Positions 1 to 9,089 are shown, counted from the stretch's first letter. The stretch is 25,990 nt of DNA from Nemertoderma westbladi (GCA_032718475.1 JAUCBJ010000254.1:1-25990); one strand, 5' to 3'. Notes: generated by a model from the letters alone, not told the origin. Numbers and translations are program-made.

Positions 1-356
1 ATACAGATACAAGAGTGCTACCGTGCCGGTACCAGTAGCCCTATTGTTAGGTAGGCCTCCTCTAATGCTGTATTCACAAACCCCGCATCTCAACTTAATT
101 TAATTTTATTATTAGTAACTACGGTACCGGTAACGCTAAAGCTCTGTGGTTGCTGTCGGAGGGGCCATTCTGTCGTTCTACAGTTAAACTCTGATACAAC
201 CACCGGCTACCGGTAGGTGTGTGTGTGTGTGTGTGTGTGTGTTTGTGTAAACTGAGATATAAAAAAATAGATTTTAATGTTTTTATTATTTTTATTGACA
301 TTAAAACAATTATATTATCCCATCACATTACATTACATTATATGCTTAGAGTAAAC
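1..356. other. Non-coding left flank with GT microsatellite
   Basis: No reading frame in this stretch looks like a gene. Positions 217-242 are a GT dinucleotide run of about 13 units; short frames crossing it give only Cys-Val or His-Thr runs. Copies of the palindromic word accggt lie on either side. The stretch is the 3' flank of the leftward gene block that begins at 357. Confidence 0.8.
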
Positions 357-950
357 CTACAGTACATCTTCCACCGCAGTTATTTCTTTCTGTTTATCAT
401 CATCATCATCAGCCGCAGTTAAACGCTTTCTCATGAAAAAGTGTAGAGCCTCAAACCAACCAACACGTTTTGCTGAGCAGTATCGCAGACAGTTATCCCT
501 TATGTTTAAGTGGAACGCGCATACTGTAGTGATTCGGTCGTGAAATCGACAAGGTGTTAAATAATCGTGATATTGCTTATATATTCCCAATTTCTCCACC
601 GAATTTGGTTCGAGAACATCGAGTTGGGAAACTAATATTGCCCGCTTCATCAACCCAAATACATGAATGTTTTTTTTATATTTTAAATGTCTCTTCATAT
701 ATTTTATAAAGTCATCTTGAGAAATGTCCCCATAGTCCCAGGGCAAGTGAGAACCCATATCTCGTAAATTGTTTACGTGAGCTGCATCTAAAGCTGATAA
801 CTTAATATTAGACGGGCCTTTAATTAAAAACGACTTTACATTAGTTTTGGTGTAATTAGAATCGTATATTGCAAATTCTTTAAATACTACCGGATACTCC
901 TTATTGTCTATCTTATAATATTGAAAATCAACAAAAATAATATTATCCAT
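357..950 (-). CDS. Small protein of the adenovirus-like block, possible nuclease fold
   Basis: An intact 197-residue frame from an ATG at 950. The N-terminal pattern (hydrophobic strand with VDFQ, then KEFAIYD about 20 residues later) and the later strand IHVFGLMKRAIL resemble small proteins common in invertebrate genomes that look like RNase H/DnaQ-fold exonucleases; this rests on motif memory only. A Cys/His cluster (CAFH, then CLRYC) follows near residues 144-158. The C-terminus is an acidic Asp run (DDDDD) encoded by a trinucleotide repeat, then a charged tail. It is the last gene of the leftward block, 31 nt after the protease stop. No full DEDD active site could be identified, so enzymatic activity is unproven; it could be a structural or regulatory virion-block protein. 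Confidence 0.5.
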   Translation of the reverse strand: MDNIIFVDFQYYKIDNKEYPVVFKEFAIYDSNYTKTNVKSFLIKGPSNIKLSALDAAHVNNLRDMGSHLPWDYGDISQDDFIKYMKRHLKYKKNIHVFGLMKRAILVSQLDVLEPNSVEKLGIYKQYHDYLTPCRFHDRITTVCAFHLNIRDNCLRYCSAKRVGWFEALHFFMRKRLTAADDDDDKQKEITAVEDVL

Positions 951-981
951 TTTATCTGATAAACAAAAGTTAAATAATTAA

Positions 982-1434
982 TTACAAAGTTTGTTGGTTT
1001 AATTTATAATAATTAACAAGCCATTTATATAATATAATTTCATTGATTTCCACATTATTTGTAAACGCCCTCATTGGATAGATTGTGTGAATACGATTTA
1101 CCAAATAATAGAGACAGTACAGACCGCATGTGGTCCTCCTGGGGTCTTGAAATTGTTTGCGTGTAGTACGCCACCTTGCGGAATTTTTCTCAAGCCATTT
1201 TTCGATGCATCTGTTTGGATATTTTGGTCCAAACGAGTCAAATACTTCAGCCTCATTATCTCGTATATATATCGCGATCCAATGAATCCCAGGCAGATGC
1301 TGTTTATCAGTATTTACTATCAAACCATAATCCTGCTGCTTATTATTATCTAATTTAGGTAATTTATTAGCTGGAAACGCGCCCAAATAGTGACCACCCA
1401 CTGGAAACATATCAAGGTCCTCTGTAGATAACAT
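982..1434 (-). CDS. Adenain-like cysteine protease
   Basis: An intact 150-residue frame from an ATG at 1434. It carries the adenovirus-type maturation protease signature: His51 in GIHWIA, Asp66 in VFDSFG, Gln96 in QFQD, and nucleophile Cys103 in TTCGLYC. The spacing fits the C5 (adenain) peptidase family, as does an N-terminal GGHYLGAFPANKLP segment. It is shorter than typical adenovirus enzymes (about 200 residues), with the difference at the C-terminus. Enzymes of this family cleave capsid and core precursors during virion maturation. ULP/SUMO proteases share the fold, but the FDSFG and TCGLYC context plus the neighbouring capsid-like gene favour the viral type. The start is 2 nt after the stop of the upstream capsid-like gene. 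All catalytic residues are present, so it could be active. Confidence 0.85.
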   Translation of the reverse strand: MLSTEDLDMFPVGGHYLGAFPANKLPKLDNNKQQDYGLIVNTDKQHLPGIHWIAIYIRDNEAEVFDSFGPKYPNRCIEKWLEKNSARWRTTRKQFQDPRRTTCGLYCLYYLVNRIHTIYPMRAFTNNVEINEIILYKWLVNYYKLNQQTL

Positions 1435-1436
1435 AC

Positions 1437-2696
1437 TTAATCGATATGTATTTCTTTCCTGCTATTTAAACTTAATGATTGATCATAAATATTAAAAACG
1501 ATTACATTTATGGTTTCAACCAACGGTTCAGCAAATCTTAATTTTAATTGACCGTTAGTATATATCGACGGTTGCGGATCTCTAACATAGCCGTCAGCGG
1601 TTAGGTCCCAGGATAGGATGGGACAATTACCTAAGTAGGTTTCATGGTCTATATTATTACCCCCATAACCGTTAATATATGTATTAATGTTCTTCATTAA
1701 TTGAGTATACTCAAAAATATATGTTCCATCTGTAAAATTAGGTTCGTATATTACACCCCCAACTGGAAGACCGTCTACAATCAGTTCCGCGCGTCTAAGG
1801 TTAAAATGTTCAAATTTCAAGGGATTGCTAATTAATTCTCCCGAATAAGCGTTATTTGTTATGAAGCCAATAATAACTAATTTGGGTTTTTTACCATCAA
1901 ATATGTTTGTTTGAGTGTAATTTGTGGTTTGAGCTGGAATAGTAAATGTAGTCACCTCTTTCTTTTGAAATTGATATTCAATATCGTAGCTCTCTAAACC
2001 TTTTAGGTGACTGCTTTCTATTACCGGATTAACCTCCATTCTAGGGATTAGAATTTTTATTTCATCTAATTCTAGTCGAAGATTTGTTACGGCGTTTGCG
2101 TTTGGTGTGATTTTAAAAATAAACGAATTTGATACTTTTCTAAAATGCATTCTTAAATCATACCCAGGTTGTATTATTTTAGTTTCAGTATCAAAATCAA
2201 TCGTCAATCCACTTACAAATTGCATTTGTTTACTAAAGGCGTCAGCAATAGGATGCGCGCCGGGATCAATTTCATTTCCGTGTTCAGATAAAGGTTGATG
2301 AAAGCCACCAGCACCCAGTAGCCCATTTTTATCCTCGTAAGTTGTAAATAATAAATTGGATAAGTACGACTTGTAGAAATAATGGTTATTGCTATTTTCA
2401 ACCTGCTTCTCATTAAGGTCTATTTTAATATCACTCCACATAGTTTCAGCTGGGTAATTCAGCATATAAATATGGGAGTTTTCAAGTCGTCTATCCCAAC
2501 GTACTGTACATTTTGTAATTAATAACGCGTCTTGCAGTTTCGTATAGAATTCATTGGATCTGGGTACAAGGAAGGTGACCTCCCTAGATTCGCTTCTGAG
2601 ATTAGATACAGGGTAAATTGTTTCATAATGTTTTGCTTTAAATTCAGTCTGTATTGGCTGTGTAGAAAATAAATCTAATTCCTTAATAATTGACAT
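1437..2696 (-). CDS. Capsid-like protein, F54H12.2-like family
   Basis: An intact 419-residue frame from an ATG at 2696. The N-terminus (KELDLFSTQPIQT, then a YPVSNL segment and FLVPRSNEFY) matches the pattern of 'F54H12.2-like' proteins annotated in many invertebrate genomes. The sequence is rich in predicted beta strands, has no transmembrane segment or signal peptide, and includes a Gly-rich loop (LLGAGGF). Inference: a jelly-roll virion protein, probably a capsid protein of an endogenous adenovirus- or Maverick-like virus, because it is flanked by an adenain-like protease and a basic core-like protein. Whether it is a double-jelly-roll hexon analogue or a penton-like protein cannot be decided by eye. 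It starts 2 nt after the stop of the core-like gene. Confidence 0.65.
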   Translation of the reverse strand: MSIIKELDLFSTQPIQTEFKAKHYETIYPVSNLRSESREVTFLVPRSNEFYTKLQDALLITKCTVRWDRRLENSHIYMLNYPAETMWSDIKIDLNEKQVENSNNHYFYKSYLSNLLFTTYEDKNGLLGAGGFHQPLSEHGNEIDPGAHPIADAFSKQMQFVSGLTIDFDTETKIIQPGYDLRMHFRKVSNSFIFKITPNANAVTNLRLELDEIKILIPRMEVNPVIESSHLKGLESYDIEYQFQKKEVTTFTIPAQTTNYTQTNIFDGKKPKLVIIGFITNNAYSGELISNPLKFEHFNLRRAELIVDGLPVGGVIYEPNFTDGTYIFEYTQLMKNINTYINGYGGNNIDHETYLGNCPILSWDLTADGYVRDPQPSIYTNGQLKLRFAEPLVETINVIVFNIYDQSLSLNSRKEIHID

Positions 2697-2698
2697 TA

Positions 2699-3349
2699 TT
2701 AAAAAATACTTTTTTCGCAGTGTTTCAGTTTGCCTTTTATATTTCTCTTTTTACTACGTCGATGATGTATGTTCATAGACATTGGTCTAGCGGGTCGCTT
2801 TAAATCTCTATAAACTTTTTCTACAACCGACCTTGTTGATGGTTTCATTTTATTTAATGCTTTATTAATAACCGTATTAGCCTGCTGATGTAAGACTCGC
2901 TTACCTTTTGGTATTACGTGTTGTCTCATAAATTTTGTGGTAAATGGTAAAGCTTTCTGTAAAACTTTTTTAGCTAATGGCTTACCAAATTTTTTCAATG
3001 TAGATAAAGCGTCTGTAAATATACCTTCTCCGTGTTGATTTGCCTGCATACCTCTACGATAACGCTGAAAACGACGTTGTTTTAAGTTTGGACCAAATGC
3101 GCCAATTTGTTGACCGTAAGGGTCAATATATGAACCACCACGAAAAACAGGAACTTGCGCGGTCACACCAGTCTTGGGTCTGTCGTCCGGTCCCTGAAGT
3201 GGGGTATTAATGAATGTTTCCACAGCTCCTGGCTCCTCGTAAACACTACTCGAGCCAGCCTCGCTCTCTGACAGCCCCATCTGCGTCAGTTCCAGTCGGT
3301 GCTTCTGTTTTGCCTGGTACTGCATAAGCCCCCTCAACCGGGCGTGCAT
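2699..3349 (-). CDS. Basic core / pVI-pX-like virion protein
   Basis: A 216-residue frame taken from the first in-frame ATG at 3349; an upstream in-frame TGA at 3386-3388 closes the frame. The N-terminal third is polar and acidic. The middle contains FRGG followed by Ser (69-73) and QHGE followed by Gly (105-109). The second fits the known adenovirus protease consensus and the first resembles it. After residue 109 comes an amphipathic basic segment (IFTDALSTLKKFGKPLAKK), as in membrane-lytic pVI-type proteins. The C-terminal half is Lys/Arg-rich, suitable for binding DNA. Inference: a precursor of minor capsid or core peptides processed by the protease two genes downstream. The gene stops 2 nt before the capsid-like start. 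It may once have been longer, because a broken charged tract lies upstream. Confidence 0.55.
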   Translation of the reverse strand: MHARLRGLMQYQAKQKHRLELTQMGLSESEAGSSSVYEEPGAVETFINTPLQGPDDRPKTGVTAQVPVFRGGSYIDPYGQQIGAFGPNLKQRRFQRYRRGMQANQHGEGIFTDALSTLKKFGKPLAKKVLQKALPFTTKFMRQHVIPKGKRVLHQQANTVINKALNKMKPSTRSVVEKVYRDLKRPARPMSMNIHHRRSKKRNIKGKLKHCEKSIF

Positions 3350-3389
3350 GTCATCCCGCACACGTTTTCCCGTTATATCTCTCTCACTG

Positions 3390-3617
3390 TCCTCTCATGA
3401 ACTCTGCTCGCCCAATTCCGCCTCTCTCATAACTCTCTCAAGTCGTCTCGCCTCGCGCTCTCTTCGCTAATTCTCCTCTCTCGCCCCACGCTCTTTACGT
3501 TCTTTCTCCTCTCTCGCCTCACGCTCTTTACATTCACTCTCCGCTCTCGCCTCTCGCCTCTCTCGCCGCCTCGCGCTGTTTATTATTTTGGTTACTACGG
3601 GGACTGCTGGATGTCAT
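3390..3617 (-). pseudogene. Broken Lys/Glu/Arg-rich coding tract upstream of the core gene
   Basis: Read leftward from an ATG at 3617 the frame begins MTSSSPRSNQNNK and enters a REAAREARGE repeat before a TGA near 3534-3536. Shifting frame continues KER-type repeats to further stops. Roughly 85 nt are close to identical with the KER tract of the gag-like gene near 17690-17780, so the two share recent ancestry. The tract is not in frame with the core-like gene. Either it is the lost N-terminus of that gene or the end of a fragment of the gag-carrying element placed next to it. Confidence 0.5.
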
Positions 3618-3727
3618 TGTAAAGAAAGAAATTGAAAGAATTCTAGCGTTGTGGCTTTCCTCAGTTGCCAACTGAGGAATAGTAATTCATTCAATGCTCA
3701 GCAATATCCTTGTTTCATTGCTTATCA

Positions 3728-3826
3728 ATTTTTCACTGCTTTACCGTAGGTTTGCAGTGTTTTCCCTGTGTCTGTATGATTTCATACAGTAGGAGTACAT
3801 TTACAGATCTGGGCAGCTAGGCTTGT
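3728..3826. repeat. Foldback-repeat family copy, part left of the BEL/Pao insertion
   Basis: Words such as tttttcactg and aggagtacattta match the arm of the large inverted repeat at about 21790-21890 in the same order. The match resumes on the other side of the BEL/Pao element at 16317-16388 (tattaaat-like, tcctg, gttttcctaat, tagaa). The retrotransposon therefore landed inside a diverged copy of that repeat. The 3618-3727 stretch has no recognised feature. Confidence 0.55.
3822..3826. repeat. Target-site duplication, left copy
   Basis: CTTGT immediately precedes the TG of the 5' LTR and is repeated exactly after the CA of the 3' LTR. This marks a single intact insertion event. Confidence 0.9.
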
Positions 3827-3878
3827 TGTAAATGCTTTTGCGGATCTAGCTAGTCATTTTCCCCGCAAAGTACTCTTT

Positions 3879-3990
3879 AGGTGTTTTAGCGGACATAAAA
3901 AGCCGTTTTCTTACTGTGTAGGTGTTTTAGTGGACATAAAAAGCCATTTTTCTGTATGTGTACTTTAGCGGACATAACAAGCCATTTCAT
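3879..3990 (+). promoter_or_regulatory. Three tandem U3 repeats in the 5' LTR
   Basis: The motif ttttagcggacataaaaagcc occurs three times with small changes, near 3883, 3925 and 3963, spaced about 40 bp. Tandem repeats upstream of the TATA-like box are a common form of LTR enhancer; enhancer function is inferred. The same set recurs in the 3' LTR from about 15144. Confidence 0.5.
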
Positions 3991-4601
3991 GCCGCAATAC
4001 GCCATAATACTCTTAATACAGTGTAGTTCAGATGACGACATCTATCAGCTGATATGTCGACGTGGAGCTTTTGGCTTTCTTTGTTCAGGCTCGCTCGACC
4101 AATCAGAGCTATTTTCATTTTATCTTGGACAGTGCCTATAGAAACTCATGCAATTCAGTCAGTGTGTATCTTTCTAAGCCCAGAACACTGGCTTAGGATT
4201 CTTCTGTACTTCTGTGGAAGTTTCAGACTTTGACCTAAACCTCAGAAACATCAGATGGCTTTGATCAAAGGAACGTAAAACTATTAACATAGCACACAGC
4301 AGACTCACGGCGCAGCACACCGCCACATCACGGCATCACGCAACGCGATTCAACTACACATACTGACTGTTCACTGCATTATTTGATTCTGTTATTAATT
4401 GGTGTTACTGTGTTATGTTGGTATATATTGCTGATATATTTGGAGAATACCGATGAATAATCATAAAACCCTCAATCTCTTTGATTACTAAAGGTTAGAG
4501 GAACAGGTTTACCGGTAGCAACTGCGACTTACATTATAGTGGTTTTTGTGTGAATTGAATGCTATTTCATAATCCCTACATGTGTCAGTTGCGATCCTCC
4601 T

Positions 4602-4640
4602 TATATATGATCAAATTCAGTGACGGTCGGCAGATCAGTG
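4602..4640 (+). promoter_or_regulatory. LTR core promoter: TATA-like box and initiator
   Basis: TATATAT at 4602-4608 is followed about 27 bp later by TCAGTG at 4635-4640, which resembles an arthropod-type initiator. Just downstream, agtgtgaa-like words repeat four times. The 3' LTR has the same arrangement with TATATAT at 15866-15872. Confidence 0.5.
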
Positions 4641-4688
4641 CGCAGTAGTGTGAACTAGTGTGAAGTCGTGTGAAGTAGTGTGAAGGTT

Positions 4689-4694
4689 AATAAA
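4689..4694 (+). terminator. LTR polyadenylation signal
   Basis: AATAAA about 50 bp downstream of the putative transcription start fits the R region of an LTR. The equivalent site in the 3' LTR, which would end the element transcript, is at 15953-15958. Confidence 0.5.
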
Positions 4695-5047
4695 GCATCT
4701 CCTAAAGAATGCGCCTTTTACGAAACTCAGTAGCCATCCAGTTGTGATTAGTATAAGTCATAACTCTGTTTTATACTTAAAGCGCCACGTCCTAAAGGAA
4801 CTGTTAATATTTCCCCGAAAGTAAATATATTGTCAGAGATTATATATTAACGATCAATCGAATAATACAGTAGGTCTACACTGCAATCACTATCAAAGCA
4901 TCCGAATCCAGTCTCCCTTAACTGTGGGTGAATGGTCGCGCACAGGCTGGCTTCGGCTGATGTACCTTCAGTACATTAAATAATTGATATACAAAAAGAC
5001 ACCTAAAATTGGCAGGTTAAACTGCTAAAGGTCTAAAAGCGCGAACA

Positions 5048-7028
5048 TTAATAGTTTTAACTCCTGATTGCAGCGTAGGCAATAAATATTTTGTCTATTG
5101 TTCTGGTAAGAACAATAACAGTTATTCTTTCTTTATTGCAACGTAGGCAATAAAGGTAAAAGTACCGGTCGACCGGTAACCAGTAGGCCTAACTGCCTAA
5201 CCACCCGAACCGGTACTTACAGCAGTACAGGTACTAGTATTATTTCGATTGTGATATATTGTATATTGGTAGGCTGTTTAAGAGATTAGGGACTGTACAC
5301 CCCTTGTTTCTTTTGGAGCTTATTTATTTCTGTCAGTTTTATTTATTTGTAAGTTAATATTGAGCAGAAGGCATGTAAGCCTGCTCAGATTGTACAGATA
5401 ATTTGTAGGCTGGATTGTTGTCTGGCTGTTGTCAGGTCCGAAGAGATTGCAGTGTGTGTAGAGTGTATGTCCGATAAAGTACTAGTTAGGAACGTGGGGG
5501 CATCCAGTGCTGTAAGGTAAATCCCCCCCGAAAGAATAAGTCGTACTACTCGGTTAGAACGCATACTAACTAACCATTTCGGAGTCTGCATATACTGTAG
5601 TTTATTTAGGCTTGATAGTAGTCTGCCAGCATTTGGTTTGTATTTTGTTTGTGTAGTCTGTACGGGTAGCGTAATATTTATTATTCAGAGTTTATGCGAT
5701 TATTCGCAACATACATACCCCCAAGTTTATTCCTACAGTAATTGTGCTTGTTATACATACCGTTATAGTTAAATTAACCCCGGTACTACATCAGGGCTGT
5801 TCGGTGTAGGTAAAGACTGGTGATTTTATGCTCTGGTCACTCCGGCAGATACCGTGGTTCTTTTAGCTGTACAAGTATTTTTAACTGCTGGTTATTTGTT
5901 GTATAAGTACTTGTACCTAATTTAGGGTTTAGTGTACAGTGCTTTCCGAAGGTAATTAGTGTGTAGGCAGTATATTTGTGTTGTAAAGTGGTTAATAGGC
6001 ATGTTAGCTATAGTAGGCTGCGGTAATTAACTTCTAGGTAGGAACACTCCGGGTACATAACGTAGTACTTATAGCGCTACGGCTATAAGTCGTCAAACGG
6101 TGGTATTTTTCCTATCTAGACAACGCAATATATTTACTACTGCTTTATTATTTTCAAATACCGTAGTATCCTGTCCGTTTGTAATAACCAGATATTCTAA
6201 CTCCTTGTTAGGCTGGTTTGTAGATTTCTTGTAAAATTAACCCTAAAAATTCGTACGTGTAATTTTTTGTGTTTATTTAGAGATTGTAATCTCACCCCGT
6301 AATTGTACGTAATTTGTAGTAATAAGTAACTTAGGCAAGTAGAATTATTTGTTTTAGTGTCCAACAAGTAGCACTTCACTGAGAGTGTACAGCTTCTGTG
6401 AAGTGACTCCTTACCAGAAATAATAACATTTATTTCAAACATTGACAAAAACCCATTATACGGGTATATATATTATAAATCAACTCAAATCGATTTATAA
6501 AATAGTAGGCCTGTTATACATCAATTAGGTCTTAATATCAGTTGGACTACTGCCTAAATAACGGTAATAAAGTAAATTAAAGTAACTAAGTAACCCTAAA
6601 AATTCAGAAATTCAGTTATTATAAAATAATTGACATACCGGTATTTACGATAGGCTTATTATATTTATTTCTATAAATTTATGCTGAAATTATATACCAG
6701 TATTCTGTAATTAATTTTATGTCTATAATTATACTTATATATACTATAAGTGTAAGCTAAACTGTATACTGGTATTCACAGTAGGCTTATCATATATTTA
6801 TATATATTTGCACTGAAATTATATACTGGTATTCTGTGACGAAACCTAGTCCGTAATAATACTTATATATACTATAAGTGTATACCGGTATTCTAATATA
6901 TTGTATATATATCGCGTTACATAGAGTAACGATATCGGTAATTAATTACTAGGCTAACAGTGATACTGAATTACTAGACTTGCTTTAACTGTAGTTCTAG
7001 CAGTAGGCATTCAACTGTATAAACAAAC
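5048..7028 (+). other. Long untranslated leader of the BEL/Pao element
   Basis: About 2 kb between the LTR and the gag ATG with no convincing gene. No standard TGG-type primer-binding site follows the LTR. It contains two copies of attgca(g/a)cgtaggcaataaa (5067-5086 and 5135-5154) around a small hairpin, and an accggtcgaccggt palindrome near 5164. Its last 400 bases are AT-rich with a tandem duplication. Short leftward frames here are not supported. Confidence 0.6.
6634..6882. repeat. Diverged tandem duplication of about 120 bp in the leader
   Basis: Two units, about 6634-6754 and 6763-6882, share in order: ccggtatt or ctggtatt, taggcttat, gctgaaattatata or its variant, gtattctgt, and acttatatatactataagtg. 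A third partial start follows at 6881. Confidence 0.65.
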
Positions 7029-9089
7029 ATGTCTGACACAAAGCAAAACCTGTCAGACAGTCTCCTAGATACAACCATCTGTGATCCAGATAGGAGTGCG
7101 GAACGTTTGAGACCGAAGTTCAACTCCCCTCCTACTGTAAGAAAGGTCACCCATCCAGTAGTAGTATCAGACCCTAGGCTAGTCAAACACCGTAGGTCTA
7201 TCATAGGCACTCGGGCTCAAGTCAAGCAGGACCAAGAAGCAGCTGTTAAACAGCAGCAACACCCGAGCCGAGAACTTATTTCTCAGTGGCCCGATAGCTC
7301 CAGTAGTTTGGATACTGTAGAGCTGACACCCGAGCGCGGAGCAAAGATGGCAGATGCGGTTTATTCGGATCCCCTTCTCATTCTTCCTGCAGCCGTACTC
7401 ACTGGGGTATTGATTGCGGTGGAGGAACACCAAATTGATTGGGCGAGAAGTAAGCGATCGACCAAGGACAGTTATGCGGGATACACAAGGGAGGAACTGA
7501 AGTCTATTGTTGAGACGCAATGGAACTTCCCCGGACCCGGACTCCCGTTTAACTTATCGGAAGCTGCCTGGGAGGACTTATACAGGATGGGAGTGACAAA
7601 GGACACTAGTGATCCAGCTGTATGGAAGAGGTCGGCAGCAGGATATGTACAGGGATTCTTCAGCTCTTTGGAGCGATTAGAGGAACAACTGTTTCAACAA
7701 CACCAAGGACCTCAAGAGCAGGGAGAGCTGCTTTATAGGAGAGTTCATGGAAGAAAGCCCGAGGAAAGAACGAGTGTGCACAACATTAACAAAGGTAAAG
7801 TAAGTAACATCAAACCAAAATGTGCATTGTGCGACGGGCCCCACCGTTTAAGTGTGTGTGATGAATTCTTAAAGAAATCCTTAAAGGATAGATGCAAAGT
7901 CATGTGGGATAAGCAGTTGTGTTATAATTGCCTCAGACAAGGACACCAACGGCGAACCTGTTACTCCGATGCGAGGTGTGCTAAGTGCGGCACGAAACAT
8001 CATATCTTGTTGCACACTGAATTCGAAAGAAACAGCCCGAGTCAGGTAAGTGAGTCCGAACTACATGTCCAATTCAGTGATGTGAACGACACTGACCAAA
8101 GTTCTGAGATGGAAGGATTCTATACGGATGAATTCTCCGACGAAAACGAATCCTGTTACCTAATAAATACCGCAGTATATCGAGCACTTACGTATGAGAA
8201 AGAAACCGATAGTGAGCTCCCCCTAACTACTCCTGACCGACAACCATCTTGGAAAGCACCAACTTCCAACATAGGAATCCGAGAATTTCCCGTAGTGCAG
8301 TTGAGAGTCCACGGGTCAGAAAAGAGCTATATAGTGAATGCCCTCCTTGACTCCGGCAGCACAGGAACATTCATCGACAAAGAACTAGCCGAAGACATCT
8401 TTGCTGGACAACCCAAGTTCCGAACTAAGTTGAACATGTCAGGAATTATGCAGGTTTGGAAATCTACAGTAACTACAGATTACTATGTAGGCGCGTTGTC
8501 CACCCCCCAGGATGAACTAGGAGAACACAGTATAAGGTCAGTAAAAATGGTGGCGATAAAGAACTTCGCTACCAGCCAAGTGGAACCTTATAACTGGGAT
8601 GAGGACGATTTCACCCAGCAGCATAAGATACCTAGATTCAACACAGACTACCCTGGAGTGCAAATACTCATCGGCCAAAATGCGCATGAGGCGCTTAAGA
8701 CATTGGAAAAACGGCCTGCTCAACCGCAACCACTACAAACCTATGCGGGAAGAACTAGAGTAGGTTGGTACTTTACTGGACCTTCCCGTAGAACTCTCAT
8801 GGAAAGGCTACCCAAAGAACGGGTCTACCAGGTGAGTGAATGGGATGAGGAGATCAGTGAGGGAAACGACACACCTGAGGGAACACCATACTCCTCAGAT
8901 AATGACGATATCCACCAACTATTCGACAAGGAGAATACCATCGACCTCCTTACGGAAAATGAAACTTGGCAAAACCAAGTGAACCTATGTCACCTCATCC
9001 ATCCAGCGGGACACGTCGATTACAACGACGAACTGAATGAAGTGATAGATCGTTACAACGCGAAGACTCGCGATGAACACGACGTATGA
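7029..9089 (+). CDS. gag-pr: BEL/Pao Gag plus aspartic protease
   Basis: An intact 686-residue frame from the ATG at 7029. Three zinc knuckles follow one another: CALC...H...C from residue 265, a canonical CX2CX4HX4C from 298, and CAKC...HH...H from 317, the usual BEL/Pao nucleocapsid arrangement. A pepsin-type retroviral protease follows with its active-site Asp-Ser-Gly at residue 441 and a later hydrophobic ILIG segment. Residues upstream are the capsid region, without recognisable motifs. The frame ends at TGA 9087-9089. In relatives gag, PR and RT are usually one continuous frame, and the same frame reads on after this stop, so the TGA is probably a lesion or a recoded stop. The products would assemble the cytoplasmic virus-like particle. 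Confidence 0.9.
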   Translation: MSDTKQNLSDSLLDTTICDPDRSAERLRPKFNSPPTVRKVTHPVVVSDPRLVKHRRSIIGTRAQVKQDQEAAVKQQQHPSRELISQWPDSSSSLDTVELTPERGAKMADAVYSDPLLILPAAVLTGVLIAVEEHQIDWARSKRSTKDSYAGYTREELKSIVETQWNFPGPGLPFNLSEAAWEDLYRMGVTKDTSDPAVWKRSAAGYVQGFFSSLERLEEQLFQQHQGPQEQGELLYRRVHGRKPEERTSVHNINKGKVSNIKPKCALCDGPHRLSVCDEFLKKSLKDRCKVMWDKQLCYNCLRQGHQRRTCYSDARCAKCGTKHHILLHTEFERNSPSQVSESELHVQFSDVNDTDQSSEMEGFYTDEFSDENESCYLINTAVYRALTYEKETDSELPLTTPDRQPSWKAPTSNIGIREFPVVQLRVHGSEKSYIVNALLDSGSTGTFIDKELAEDIFAGQPKFRTKLNMSGIMQVWKSTVTTDYYVGALSTPQDELGEHSIRSVKMVAIKNFATSQVEPYNWDEDDFTQQHKIPRFNTDYPGVQILIGQNAHEALKTLEKRPAQPQPLQTYAGRTRVGWYFTGPSRRTLMERLPKERVYQVSEWDEEISEGNDTPEGTPYSSDNDDIHQLFDKENTIDLLTENETWQNQVNLCHLIHPAGHVDYNDELNEVIDRYNAKTRDEHDV

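Larger units (their letters stand above)
3827..5047 (+). repeat. 5' LTR of the BEL/Pao element
   Basis: Starts tgtaaatgc and ends gcgcgaaca; 1221 bp. The boundary was set by loss of identity with the second LTR on both sides and by the CTTGT duplication. It contains tandem U3 repeats, a TATA-like box, an initiator-like site and AATAAA. A 61-codon frame inside it is present in both copies but has no coding character. Confidence 0.93.

Noticed and set aside
119-422. Two short frames across the GT microsatellite
   Set aside because: They encode only low-complexity runs (His-Thr or Cys-Val) produced by the dinucleotide repeat.
357-3361. Calling the left block a full Polinton/Maverick
   Set aside because: No polymerase B, integrase, ATPase or terminal inverted repeats are visible in the window, so only a virion-module assignment is supported.
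3879-3990. CRISPR-like array
   Set aside because: Only three imperfect repeats at about 40 bp spacing inside an LTR; this is a U3 tandem repeat in an animal retrotransposon.
3956-4141. 61-codon frame repeated at 15221-15406
   Set aside because: Both copies lie inside the LTRs, and their similarity follows from LTR identity. There is no domain and no sign of coding selection.
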